From Pseudomonadota bacterium (GTDB lineage: Bacteria; Pseudomonadota; Gammaproteobacteria; Pseudomonadales; UBA5518): a stretch of DNA of 8,546 nucleotides. A program made the translations under genes and the position numbers. Shown in pieces: positions 1-6,291 of this stretch. The stretch is taken from positions 1-8,546 of the forward strand of contig CAUJIL010000041.1 in assembly GCA_963204845.1 (NCBI GenBank). The letters run 5' to 3'. Below the pieces are notes generated by a model. The model searched no databases. It was not told the origin of the DNA and worked only from the letters and a program-made list of their open reading frames with translations. Within the stretch, counting starts at the first letter, position 1. Each line of letters begins with the position of its first letter.

Positions 1-1000
1 CGATCGCATCGATCAGCCCCCACGCAAGCGCGGTGGGGGCGTCGATGCGCCGCGCGGAGAGCGCGAGCCACGCCGTGCGCTGGCGCCCGATGCGGCGCGT
101 GATGCTGACCGTGCCGCCGGCACCGGGGATCAGTCCCAGCGTGATCTCCGGCAACTGGAACAGCGTGTCCGCGGTGGCGACGATGCGTCCGGCGAACGCC
201 GGCAGTTCGATGCCGGAACCGATGCAGGCACGGTGCACGTAACACTCGATACGCGCCGCGAGTTCCGCGATCAGACGACCGGCGTTGCGTGTCGAGCGGA
301 TCGCGTGCGCGGTGGTGAGGTCCTGCGCGAGGCCGAACTCCTCGAGGTCGCCGCCACTGCAGAAACACGCTCCGGCGCCGCGGATGCGCGCCAGTCGCAA
401 CGACGGATCGGCGGCCAGCAGATGCAGCCCGGATACCAATCCGTCGCGCATCGCGGTCGAGAAGGCGTTGCGCGCCTGCGGGCGGTTCAGCGTGATCTCG
501 AGCACGTCTCCCTCGCGCGCGAGGAGCACCGGCGGCTCACGGTCGAGCGCGAGCGCCGGTGCGGTGGCGCGCCCCGCGAGGAAGGCGCGGAACTCCGCTC
601 CTCCCTGCAGCGTGGCGAAGGCCAGCGATTCGACGAGCAGGCCGTCGGCCAGCGTCGCGCGTGCGTTGTGACGCAGCACCTGTACCAGCACCATCGCCGC
701 GCGCGGGTGCGTGCGGATGTTGCGGATCAGCGCTTGCGCGTCGCGTTGCGAAGCGACGACGACGTCGGCCAGCGCCGCCGCGGCAGCACTCGCCGGCGTC
801 GCATCGGAGCCGCGGATCGCGATCACCGGGCACGGCAATTCGCCGAGTCCGGCCAGCGCGCCGGCGTCTGTGGCCGGGGTCGGCTCGCTTGCGTCGAACA
901 GCAGGAAGGGCTGCTCCGCGAGCGGGGAGAGGCGTTCGCGCCGCCCGGGGTCGGCGAGCAGCGACGGCAGTTCCCGCAGGGACAGGACGGCATCGTCCAT
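1..1000 (-). CDS. Enoyl-CoA hydratase/isomerase family protein with an N-terminal crotonase-like half (3' end beyond window)
   Basis: This leftward gene starts at the ATG at 998-1000 and is open to the left edge, giving 333 residues without a stop. A GGAGA ribosome site lies just upstream on the minus strand (1006-1010). Residues about 155-333 are a typical crotonase domain: ITLNRPQARNAF (169-180), oxyanion-hole motif FCSGGDL (213-219), CIGSGIEL (259-266) with Glu265, and LPEI with Glu285. The two glutamates are 20 residues apart, as in rat enoyl-CoA hydratase (E144/E164), so a hydratase or isomerase of CoA thioesters is likely. Arg257 replaces the usual glycine in the 'HGACIG' turn. Residues about 50-144 look like a worn second crotonase: PCPVIAIRG, ADVVVAS, then a C-terminal-like ESLAFATLQGGAEFRAFLAGR-type segment, with no oxyanion or glutamate motifs. 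The protein is therefore longer than the usual ~260 residues. It is divergent from the main operon and may share its control region. The family call is firm; the substrate is unknown. Confidence 0.9.
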   Translation of the reverse strand, partial: MDDAVLSLRELPSLLADPGRRERLSPLAEQPFLLFDASEPTPATDAGALAGLGELPCPVIAIRGSDATPASAAAAALADVVVASQRDAQALIRNIRTHPRAAMVLVQVLRHNARATLADGLLVESLAFATLQGGAEFRAFLAGRATAPALALDREPPVLLAREGDVLEITLNRPQARNAFSTAMRDGLVSGLHLLAADPSLRLARIRGAGACFCSGGDLEEFGLAQDLTTAHAIRSTRNAGRLIAELAARIECYVHRACIGSGIELPAFAGRIVATADTLFQLPEITLGLIPGAGGTVSITRRIGRQRTAWLALSARRIDAPTALAWGLIDAI

Positions 1001-1220
1001 TACATTCTCCGTGGGCTCGTTTATGATGCGGCGCTCGGTGGTTTGCATTCTAGCCTGCGTTCCGGGCTGTCCGGATTTGCGACTCTCGAGGCCGGAATTG
1101 ACGCGTTGGCGGAGCCTGACTGCGCCGTCGCGGCATTAGCATACGCAGTCCGGAAAAATTGCGGGGCCGCCCACGTGCAGTGGACGTTCCCGTCCTGGCG
1201 ACGACGGGTGGGCGACGAAC
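1001..1220. promoter_or_regulatory. Divergent intergenic control region
   Basis: These 220 bases separate the leftward crotonase gene from the rightward operon and are the only sizeable non-coding stretch, so both promoters should lie here. Three similar elements are visible: CCGGATTTGCG (1071-1081), CCGGAATTGACG (1092-1103) and CCGGAAAAATTGCG (1150-1163). They might be binding sites for a local regulator. A TAGAAT hexamer on the minus strand (1047-1052) resembles a -10 box for the leftward gene, but no good -35 pairs with it. A TTGACG (1098-1103) lies on the plus strand without a convincing -10. A six-base inverted repeat, CCCGTC (1189-1194) and GACGGG (1203-1208), ends 12 bases before the first operon start and overlaps its weak ribosome site. 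Promoter assignments are guesses; the location is a sound inference from gene layout. Confidence 0.5.
1006..1010 (-). promoter_or_regulatory. Ribosome binding site of the leftward crotonase gene
   Basis: On the minus strand GGAGA sits five bases before the ATG at 998-1000. It supports that start codon and therefore the reality of the N-terminal extension. Confidence 0.6.
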
Positions 1221-2426
1221 ATGAGTGGCGCGCTGGACGATATCGTGGTGCTGGACCTGACGCGGAACTTCGCGTCGTCGATGTCGGCGGCCTTCCTCGC
1301 CGATTTCGGCGCGCGCGTGATCCGTCTCGAAACGCTGCACGACGCGGCCGCGCCGCTGGAGACGGCCGACTCGCCGCGCCCCGGCGCGTGGAACCACGAG
1401 GCCGACCTCATCCACCGCAACAAGCAGAGCGTGCGCATCGACGTGCACGGCGAGCGTGGGCGCGCGGTGCTCGACGACCTGGCCGCGCGCTGCGACGTGA
1501 TCCTCACCGACTGGTTGCTGCCGGAACTCGAGGCGGTGGGGCTGGACTACGCCAGCGCCTCGGCGCGGCGCGCCGACGTGATCGTCGCGCGCATCTCCGG
1601 CTTCGGGCCGCGCGGCAAGGACCGCGAGTTGCCGCCCATCGACGAACTCGCCGCCGCGCGCACCGGCATGATGCCGATCCTGCCGCAACCGGGGCAGCCG
1701 CCGGTCTACACCGGTGCCGGCGCGATGCACTCGGCCGTGCTGCTCGCCTTCGGCATCCTGACCGCGCTGGTGCACCGCCAGGCCACCGGCGAGGGGCAGC
1801 AGGTCGACACCTCGCTGTTCGCCGCGAACATGTACGGCGCGAGCCTGGACCTGCAGGCCTTCCTGGCGATCGGCAAGGGCGACCGGCTGCTGAACCCGAT
1901 CTCGCGCCTCGACGTGTCGAACCCGATGTCGGGTGCGCTGTACCCCAGCGCCGACGGCCGCTGGGTCACGCTGACCATGCCCGACACCGACCGCTGGTGG
2001 CCGGAGTTCTCGCGTGCGGTGGGCATCGCCACCGACGATCCGCGCTTCGACACCCACGAGAAGCGCTGCGAGACCAACCGCCTCGCACTGATCCACGAGC
2101 TCGAGGCGGCCTTCGCGCGCCAGCCGGGGTCGCACTGGCGCGCGCTGTTCGCGGAGAAGGGCATGTCGGCGGACATCATCGAGCGTTTCGATTACCCGGC
2201 GAACGACCCGCAGGCGCTCGCCAACCGCTACATCATCGAGCTCGATCACCCGACGCACGGGCCGGTGAAGAGCCTCGGCTTCCCGATCTACATGAGCGAG
2301 AGTCCGGCGCGGCTCGCGAGCCTGGCGCCGTGCCGCGGCCAGCACACCGCGCAGGTGCTGCGCGAGTTGCTGGACTACCCGGCGGAGACGATCCACGAAC
2401 TCGGCACCCAGGGCGTCATCGCCTGA
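1221..2426 (+). CDS. CaiB/BaiF (class III) CoA-transferase family protein, first of a pair
   Basis: The 401-residue length is normal for class III CoA transferases, which move CoA between acids, and for the related acyl-CoA racemases. Family marks are VVLDLTRNFAS...LADFGARVIRLE near the N-terminus, HRNKQSVRIDV (about 70-80), and GEGQQVDTSL (191-199). In active relatives the last motif is followed, after one residue, by the catalytic aspartate (Asp169 in formyl-CoA transferase). Here Phe200 is followed by Ala201, so the nucleophile seems absent. The ATG at 1221 has only a weak GGGTGGG upstream, but conservation begins within ten residues of it. The gene is first in the operon and stands 19 bases before a second CaiB/BaiF gene. 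This suggests a two-subunit enzyme like BbsEF (succinyl-CoA:benzylsuccinate CoA-transferase) or SmtAB. Family is firm. Whether it is catalytic, racemase-like or only structural is open. Confidence 0.9.
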   Translation: MSGALDDIVVLDLTRNFASSMSAAFLADFGARVIRLETLHDAAAPLETADSPRPGAWNHEADLIHRNKQSVRIDVHGERGRAVLDDLAARCDVILTDWLLPELEAVGLDYASASARRADVIVARISGFGPRGKDRELPPIDELAAARTGMMPILPQPGQPPVYTGAGAMHSAVLLAFGILTALVHRQATGEGQQVDTSLFAANMYGASLDLQAFLAIGKGDRLLNPISRLDVSNPMSGALYPSADGRWVTLTMPDTDRWWPEFSRAVGIATDDPRFDTHEKRCETNRLALIHELEAAFARQPGSHWRALFAEKGMSADIIERFDYPANDPQALANRYIIELDHPTHGPVKSLGFPIYMSESPARLASLAPCRGQHTAQVLRELLDYPAETIHELGTQGVIA

Positions 2427-2433
2427 GCAATAC

Positions 2434-2439
2434 GGAAGG
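2434..2439 (+). promoter_or_regulatory. Ribosome binding site fixing a GTG start
   Basis: GGAAGG lies six bases before the GTG at 2446-2448. It supports this start for the second CaiB/BaiF gene; the next residues (ARALEGVRVIDL) match the family N-terminus. Confidence 0.6.
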
Positions 2440-2445
2440 TTCACC

Positions 2446-3654
2446 GTGGCAAGAGCATTGGAAGGCGTGCGGGTCATCGACCTGACGGTATGGTTCCAGG
2501 GCCCCGTGTCGGCGCAGTACCTGGCCGACTTCGGCGCCGAAGTGATCAAGGTCGAGCGCCCGCAGGGCGGTGACCAGGCGCGCGGCGTGCGCAGCATCAA
2601 GTCGCTCGAGATCGGCGACTGGAACCAGTACTTCCTGGTCATCAACCGCAACAAGAAGAGCCTGGTGATCGACCTGCGCAAGCCCGAGGGGCAGCAGATC
2701 ATGTACCGGCTGGTCGAGAAGGCGGACGTGTTCCTGTCGAACATGTCGCCCGAGCTGCTCGAGGGCTGGGGGCTTTCCTGGGACAAGCTGCGCGCGATCA
2801 ACCCGCGGCTGGTCTACGCGACGAACACCGGCTACGGGCGTTTCGGCGGCGTGTCGCGGCCTTCCTTCGACATGACCGTGCAGGCGCTCACCGGCATCAT
2901 GGCGCGCCTGGGCGAACCGGGCGAGCCGCCGATCTACCTCGGGATGGGTTCCGGTGACGCCTACGGCGGCATCATGTCGGCGTTCGCGATCGCCACCGCG
3001 CTGTACCAGCGCAACCGCTGCGGCCACGGCCAGTGCATCGACGCCTCGCTCTACGGTGCGCAGCTCTATCTCGGCGCGCCGCAGTTGCAGGCCTACCTGG
3101 CCGGCAACGAGGACCGCGCGCTGCAGCACTCGCTCCGCGCGGCGCCGAATCCGCTGTGGAACCTCTATCCCACGCGCGGCAAGTGGGTCTACGTCTGCGA
3201 GCGCAACGAGGACGCACGCTTCGCGTTGCTCGCCGAGGCCTTCGGCGACGCCGCGCTCGCGAACGATCCCCGCTTCGCCGACGCTGATCGGCGCGCGAAC
3301 AACAACACCGCGCTGATCGACGCGCTCGACGCGCTGGCGGGCGCGCTCGACCACGAGGCGCTGCTCGCGGCGCTCGAGCTGCGCGGGCTGGCGTGCGCAG
3401 CGGTCAACACGCTGGCCGACGTGATCCGCGACCAGCAGGCGTGGGACAACGACTACCTGATGAAGGCCTGGTGCGAGGAAGTGCGGCGCGAGGTCGAGGT
3501 GCGCGGATTGCCCGTCACGCTGTCGAAGACGCCGGGACAGATCGATTCGCTGGGTCCGCAGCTCGGCCAGGACACCGAGCTGCTGATGATGGACCTGCTC
3601 GAGTACTCGTGGGACGAGATCGAGGCGTTCAAGGCGGCGGGCGCGATCCCCTGA
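2446..3654 (+). CDS. CaiB/BaiF (class III) CoA-transferase family protein, second of a pair
   Basis: This 402-residue protein begins at GTG. It shows the full family layout: LEGVRVIDLT at the N-terminus, YLADFGAEVIKVE, VINRNKKSLVIDLRKPEG (about 65-82), NTGYGRFG, and GHGQCIDASL (193-202). The position normally held by the catalytic aspartate is Gly204 (SLYG instead of SLxD), so this partner also appears to lack the nucleophile. It follows the first CaiB/BaiF gene by 19 bases and the two are clearly divergent from each other, as expected for unlike subunits of a heteromer rather than a recent duplication. The expected role is CoA activation of the pathway acid, or binding or epimerising a CoA ester if the transferase chemistry is lost. 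Family membership is firm; reaction and substrate are unknown. Confidence 0.9.
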   Translation: MARALEGVRVIDLTVWFQGPVSAQYLADFGAEVIKVERPQGGDQARGVRSIKSLEIGDWNQYFLVINRNKKSLVIDLRKPEGQQIMYRLVEKADVFLSNMSPELLEGWGLSWDKLRAINPRLVYATNTGYGRFGGVSRPSFDMTVQALTGIMARLGEPGEPPIYLGMGSGDAYGGIMSAFAIATALYQRNRCGHGQCIDASLYGAQLYLGAPQLQAYLAGNEDRALQHSLRAAPNPLWNLYPTRGKWVYVCERNEDARFALLAEAFGDAALANDPRFADADRRANNNTALIDALDALAGALDHEALLAALELRGLACAAVNTLADVIRDQQAWDNDYLMKAWCEEVRREVEVRGLPVTLSKTPGQIDSLGPQLGQDTELLMMDLLEYSWDEIEAFKAAGAIP

Positions 3655-3702
3655 TCGCGCGCACCGGTGGGAATCAACGACACGGGCAACGGTGGTACGA
3701 CG

Positions 3703-4611
3703 ATGAGCGAGACGGCACAGACGACGTGGGGCGAGTGGACCTCGCCGGGTGGTGAAGGCCTCGACAATTTCCTCGAGATCCTCTACGAGAAGAAGTTCCA
3801 CCAGCGGCTCGGCGGCGGCGTGGCGCGCATCACGCTGAACAAGCCCGACAAGATGAACACGCTGACGCTGGCGACCGTGGAGGAGATGTTCCGCGCCTTC
3901 TACGACGCGAACCACGACCCGATGATCGGTGTGATCGTGGTGGCGGCGAAGGGCAAGCATTTCGGCGCCGGCGGCGACGTCGAGTGGGAGCGCTGGGGCC
4001 TGCGCGGCGCGTTCTACAACCGCTACCCGCACAACCGCCTGATGCGCATGTCGCGCAAGCCGATCATCGCGCAGGTGCAGGGCTACTGCATCGCCGGCCA
4101 CAACCACATGGCGTACTGCTGCGACTTCACGATCGCCGCCGAGAACGCGATCTTCGGCCAGGCCGGCCCGCGCGTGTCGTCGCCGGCCGACGGTTTCTTC
4201 GTGCCGTACCTGACCAAGGTGGTCGGTGCGAAGAAGGCGCGCGAGCTGTGGATGCTGTGTCGCAAGTACAACGCGCAGCAGGCGCTCGACATGGGGCTGA
4301 TCAACACGGTGGTGCCGCTCGATCGCCTCGAGTCCGAAGTCGACCAGTGGTGCGAGGAAATGCTGGCGCTGAGCCCCGGCTGCCTCGAGGTGCTGAAGGC
4401 CTCGTTCGACCAGGAGATGGACGGCTACCGCGAGCAGTGCGTCACCTCGGCGGCGATGTATCCGGACTGGTTCGACATGCCCGAGGGCAAGGAAGGCGGG
4501 CCCGCGTTCCTGGCCAAGCGCACGCCCGAGTTCTGGGACATCCGCAAGCGCGAGGCGGAACTGCGCCAGCAGCTGCTCGACGAATACGAAGCGCGTCACC
4601 CGAAGAAGTGA
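3703..4611 (+). CDS. MenB-like crotonase (possible ring-opening or ring-forming acyl-CoA enzyme)
   Basis: From the ATG at 3703 the protein has 302 residues, longer than usual crotonases. An in-frame GTG at 3667 would add 12 residues with no family match. Motifs in order: ARITLNKPDKMN (41-52), HFGAGGDVE (86-94), YCIAGHNHM (128-136), FGQAGPRVSSPADGFF (151-166), ARELWMLCRKYNAQQALDMG (179-198), and EGKEGGPAFLAKRTPEF (261-277). The last three closely track dihydroxynaphthoyl-CoA synthase (MenB) and ring-cleaving BadI-type hydrolases. Both hydratase glutamates are replaced (His135 and Gly155), so simple alkene hydration is unlikely. MenB has SFDAG; here the same stretch reads SPADG, placing the aspartate (Asp163) one residue later. 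No other menaquinone gene is nearby, and the CoA-ester operon context favours hydrolytic C-C ring cleavage over quinone synthesis. That role is inference. A charged tail of about 25 residues follows the family end. Confidence 0.85.
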   Translation: MSETAQTTWGEWTSPGGEGLDNFLEILYEKKFHQRLGGGVARITLNKPDKMNTLTLATVEEMFRAFYDANHDPMIGVIVVAAKGKHFGAGGDVEWERWGLRGAFYNRYPHNRLMRMSRKPIIAQVQGYCIAGHNHMAYCCDFTIAAENAIFGQAGPRVSSPADGFFVPYLTKVVGAKKARELWMLCRKYNAQQALDMGLINTVVPLDRLESEVDQWCEEMLALSPGCLEVLKASFDQEMDGYREQCVTSAAMYPDWFDMPEGKEGGPAFLAKRTPEFWDIRKREAELRQQLLDEYEARHPKK

Positions 4612-4622
4612 TGCTTGGGCGC

Positions 4623-4629
4623 GGGAGGA
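4623..4629 (+). promoter_or_regulatory. Strong ribosome binding site for a GTG start
   Basis: GGGAGGA precedes the GTG at 4637-4639 by seven bases. It settles the start of the thiolase-like gene. Confidence 0.7.
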
Positions 4630-4636
4630 GTCGGAC

Positions 4637-5803
4637 GTGGAACTGAAGGACAAGGCATGCATCGTCGGCATCGGGGAAACCCGTTATTGCCGCAAGCCGG
4701 GTTCCGGCATGAGCGAGGAGGCGTTGCAGCTGGTGGCCTCGCGTGCCGCGCTCGAGGACGCCGGCCTGAAGGGCCGTGACATCGACGGCATCCTGGCGTT
4801 TCCGAACGTCGGCAAGTGCGAGGCGCTGGCGGCGAACCTCGGCAGCGAGAACCTGCGTTTCGCCGCGATCATCCACATGGGCGGCGCGACCCCGGTGGCC
4901 TCGTTGCGGCTCGCCGCGATGGCGGTCGCGACCGGGCAGGCGAACTACGTGCTGATCCCGGGCGGCTGGAACGGCTACTCGGGTGCACGCGTGCGCCAGA
5001 CGGTCTCCACCGACAAGCATTCGCTGCCGGGCGGCGGCATCGCGTGGGACTACTACCTGCCGCACGGCCTGACCGCGCCGCCGCAGTGGTACGCGCTGAT
5101 GGCGCGCCGCCACATGCACGAGTACGGCACCACGCACGCGCAGTTCGGGGCGGTGGCGGTGGCGATGCGCCGCCACGCGCAGCTCAATCCGGGCGCGGTG
5201 ATGTGCGGCAAGCCGCTGACCATCGAGGAGTACCTCGCCTCGCCGATGCTCGCCGACCCGTACCGTGTCAACGACTGCTGCCTCGAGACCGACGGCGGCA
5301 CCGCGGTGATCGTGACCTCGCCCTAACGCGCGCGCGACCTCGGCAAGCCGCCGGTCTACATCATGGGCGCGGCCGCCGGCCAGCCGTACCCGGCCGACGA
5401 GATCACCAACCGCCGCGATTTCCACCGCACCGGACTGACCATCGCCGCCCCGGAAGCGTTCCGCATGGCCGGTGTCACGCCCGCCGACGTCGATTTCGCG
5501 CAGATCTACGACTGTTTCACCTTCGAGGTGATCCAGCAGCTCGAGGAAGCCGGTTTCTGCCGGCGCGGCGAAGGCGGTGCCTTCGTCGAGAACGGTGCCA
5601 TCGAGTTGGGCGGCCGGCTGCCGGTCAACACGCACGGCGGGCTGCTGTCCGAGGCGCACTCGCTCGGCATCGGTCATATCGTCGAGGCGGTGAAGCAGTT
5701 GCGCGGCAACGCCGGCGCCCGCCAGGTGGAAGGCGCCGGGATCGGCGCGGTGACCGGCTGGGGCGATTTCGGCGACGGCAGCATCGCGATCCTGCGGCGT
5801 TAG
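4637..5803 (+). pseudogene. Thiolase-like / lipid-transfer-type (SCP-x, Ltp2-like) protein interrupted by an in-frame TAA
   Basis: One reading frame spans 388 codons, the usual length for non-decarboxylating thiolase-like proteins, but codon 230 is TAA (5324-5326). Both sides belong to the same family. Before the stop are KACIVGIGET (6-15), AALEDAGL, MGGATPVASL (81-90) and CCLETDGG. After it are RARDLGKPPVYIMG, IYDCFTFEV, GGRLPVNTHGGLLSEAHSLG and the ending TGWGDFGDGSIAIL. The C-terminal part has no independent ribosome site before its first ATG (5363). The nucleophilic cysteine of true thiolases is missing around residues 78-90, and the C-terminal CxG cysteine appears to be threonine (VTGWG), while the His of the GHP-type motif remains (AHSLG). 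This suggests retro-aldol or Claisen-type chemistry such as in Ltp2, which works with a DUF35 protein, and a DUF35 gene follows 17 bases downstream. The break may be a recent mutation, a sequencing error, or rare readthrough. If unrepaired, the product is a 229-residue N-terminal fragment. Confidence 0.85.
5324..5326 (+). other. Premature in-frame stop codon (TAA) within the thiolase-like gene
   Basis: The context reads Thr-Ser-Pro-stop-Arg-Ala-Arg-Asp. Related proteins commonly have Ser-Ala-Glu-Arg-Ala-Arg-Asp here, and GAA (Glu) is one base from TAA. It is the only TAA used among the stops seen in the window; six of the seven complete frames end in TGA and one in TAG. Confidence 0.85.
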
Positions 5804-5820
5804 GCAGAGGAGAACACCCG

Positions 5821-6246
5821 ATGAGCCAGGATACGGTTGCCTACGACAAGCCCTTGCCCGCGCTCGATGGCCTGAGCGGGCAGTTCTACGGCTGGTGCCG
5901 CCAGGGTGAGCTGCGCTTCCAGCGCTGCACGGGCTGCGGCGCGTTCCGCCACGTGCCGCGCGAGATGTGCCCGCACTGCAATTCGATGGACTGGGAGTGG
6001 GCGCGCTCCTGCGGTCGTGGCACGGTCTACACGTGGACCGTGGTCGAGCGTGCGCTGCACCCGGCGTTCGTGGACGCCACCCCGATCGCGCCGGTGGTCG
6101 TCGAGATGGAAGAGGGGGTGCGCCTGCTGTCGACGCTGGTCGATTGCGCGCCCGCGGATCTCGCGATCGGCATGCCGGTGGAGGTGGTGTTCGAGGCCGT
6201 GACTCCCGAGGTCACGCTGCCGCGCTTCCGCCGCGCACGCGGCTGA
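5821..6246 (+). CDS. DUF35 zinc-ribbon / OB-fold acyl-CoA-associated protein
   Basis: The 141-residue protein has an N-terminal helix region with FYGWCRQGELRFQRC and a zinc ribbon of Cys36-x2-Cys39 and Cys50-x2-Cys53. An OB-fold half follows, starting at GRGTVYTWTVVERALHPAF (about 66-84) and ending near LPRFRRARG. This is the standard DUF35 (OB_aCoA_assoc) design. Such proteins are partners of thiolase-superfamily enzymes: ChsH2-DUF35 with Ltp2, BbsA with BbsB, and the archaeal thiolase/HMG-CoA synthase complex. The start is the ATG at 5821 behind GAGGAGA. It lies 17 bases after the thiolase-like gene, so it very probably binds that protein. If the thiolase-like partner is truly truncated, this gene would be left without a working partner or would serve another thiolase. 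The intact zinc ligands show it has not decayed. Confidence 0.92.
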   Translation: MSQDTVAYDKPLPALDGLSGQFYGWCRQGELRFQRCTGCGAFRHVPREMCPHCNSMDWEWARSCGRGTVYTWTVVERALHPAFVDATPIAPVVVEMEEGVRLLSTLVDCAPADLAIGMPVEVVFEAVTPEVTLPRFRRARG

Positions 6247-6291
6247 ATCCCCGTCCAGAAACACGATACGCCCACCAGGAGAACCGCAACG

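Noticed and set aside
1189..1208. Hairpin CCCGTC/GACGGG as a transcription attenuator
   Set aside because: The stem is only six pairs with no following T-run. It might mask the weak ribosome site but cannot be called a terminator.
233..2485. A 750-codon plus-strand open frame crossing the leftward crotonase, the intergenic region and the first CaiB/BaiF gene
   Set aside because: The translation is arginine-rich without domain signals and overlaps three clearly supported features in other frames.
3662..3669. Palindrome CACCGGTG in the gap after the second CaiB/BaiF gene
   Set aside because: An eight-base palindrome with no loop or U-tract is expected by chance in GC-rich DNA and gives no terminator or operator evidence.
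3667..3702. GTG at 3667 as start of the MenB-like gene
   Set aside because: The added 12 residues (Gly/Asn/Thr-rich) have no family match and no good ribosome site precedes the GTG, so the ATG at 3703 is preferred.
2416..4671. A 751-codon open frame on the minus strand opposite the CaiB/BaiF and MenB-like genes
   Set aside because: It is composition-driven: low complexity, rich in Arg/Val/Leu/His, with no family motif, and it lies antisense to well-supported genes. The similar long minus frames at 1050-2801, 4442-5677, 5800-7353 and 7058-8353 are rejected for the same reason.
5363..5803. Independent gene encoding only the C-terminal thiolase half
   Set aside because: The ATG at 5363 has no Shine-Dalgarno sequence, and conserved family residues (RARDLGKPPVYI) lie upstream of it in the same frame up to the stop, so it is the remainder of the interrupted gene.
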